A DNA stretch of 64,000 nt from Brugia malayi (taxonomy: Eukaryota; Nematoda; Chromadorea; Rhabditida; Onchocercidae), in NCBI RefSeq assembly GCF_000002995.4, contig NW_025062475.1, positions 13,858,687 through 13,922,686 on the forward strand. The letters are read 5' to 3'. A program made the position numbers and the translations under genes. The notes beneath the pieces were generated by a model. That model saw only the letters and a program-made list of their open reading frames with translations. It was not told the origin of the DNA and did no database searches. This document shows, piece after piece, positions 63,957 to 64,000 of the stretch. Positions within the stretch are counted from its first letter, which is position 1; each line of letters starts with the position of its first letter.

Positions 63957-64000
63957 GTAATCATCTGCTCGCAATTTTTTTTTTTTTTTTTTGAAATTAA

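Overview
The window looks like nuclear DNA of a parasitic-type nematode, most like a spirurid or filarial worm. Reasons: very AT-rich DNA with long poly-T/poly-A runs, short exons split by introns ending in TTTCAG/TTTTAG, T-rich AG acceptors just upstream of start codons (consistent with spliced-leader trans-splicing), a nematode-style U1 snRNA, and a clear CED-4 (Apaf-1-like) gene. The species cannot be fixed from sequence alone. All multi-exon models below were built by hand from splice signals, frame continuity and family resemblance; no transcript data were available.

Layout. 1-433 (+): 3' end of a Gly/Asn/Tyr-rich protein. 717-1408 (-): small secreted Cys-free protein A. 3153-5484 (-): DUSP19-type dual-specificity phosphatase. 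9770-10425 (+): small secreted protein B, a paralog of A with the same intron position. 11125-15904 (+): 12-exon type I membrane protein with an extracellular kringle domain. 18937-19362 (+): 61-residue secreted six-cysteine peptide. 20321-20483 (+): U1 snRNA. 22132-25621 (-): exons of an unrecognised gene; one intron carries a BEL/Pao retroelement whose two LTRs are inverted relative to each other (23259-25407, TSD AGGAA).

27598-36541 is a giant palindrome (arms of about 3.5 and 3.0 kb around a 2.5-kb spacer) packed with copies of one repeated module. The best-preserved copy (28583-28697, mirrored at 35938-36048) has the layout of a spliced-leader or SmY-type snRNA: a splice-donor-like AG/GTAAGT inside a first hairpin, a second hairpin, an Sm-like site ATTTTTTGG and a terminal hairpin. 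Other copies keep the architecture with compensatory changes. I regard this as the most interesting signal in the window.

37704-38150 (+): small secreted-protein exons. 39085-39600: decayed duplicate of the 5' end of the sushi gene found at 48065-49745. 41157-42705 (+): unusually GC-rich, spliced zinc-finger gene resembling the N-terminal part of some LINE proteins. 43000-45800: degenerate TGCATGC-rich repeat field. 48065-49745 (+): secreted protein with three sushi/CCP domains. 51272-56277 (+): ced-4, 575 residues, with an Asn-Asp Walker B in place of Asp-Asp. 59107-61037 (+): tail-anchored MSP-domain protein. 61318-63956 (+): 5' part of a secreted Cys-containing protein running off the window.

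The genes do not form an evident operon or pathway. The common themes are secreted or surface proteins (A, B, kringle, six-Cys peptide, CCP, last gene) interleaved with conserved cell-biology genes (DUSP19, ced-4, MSP/VAP-like, U1) and expanding repeats.
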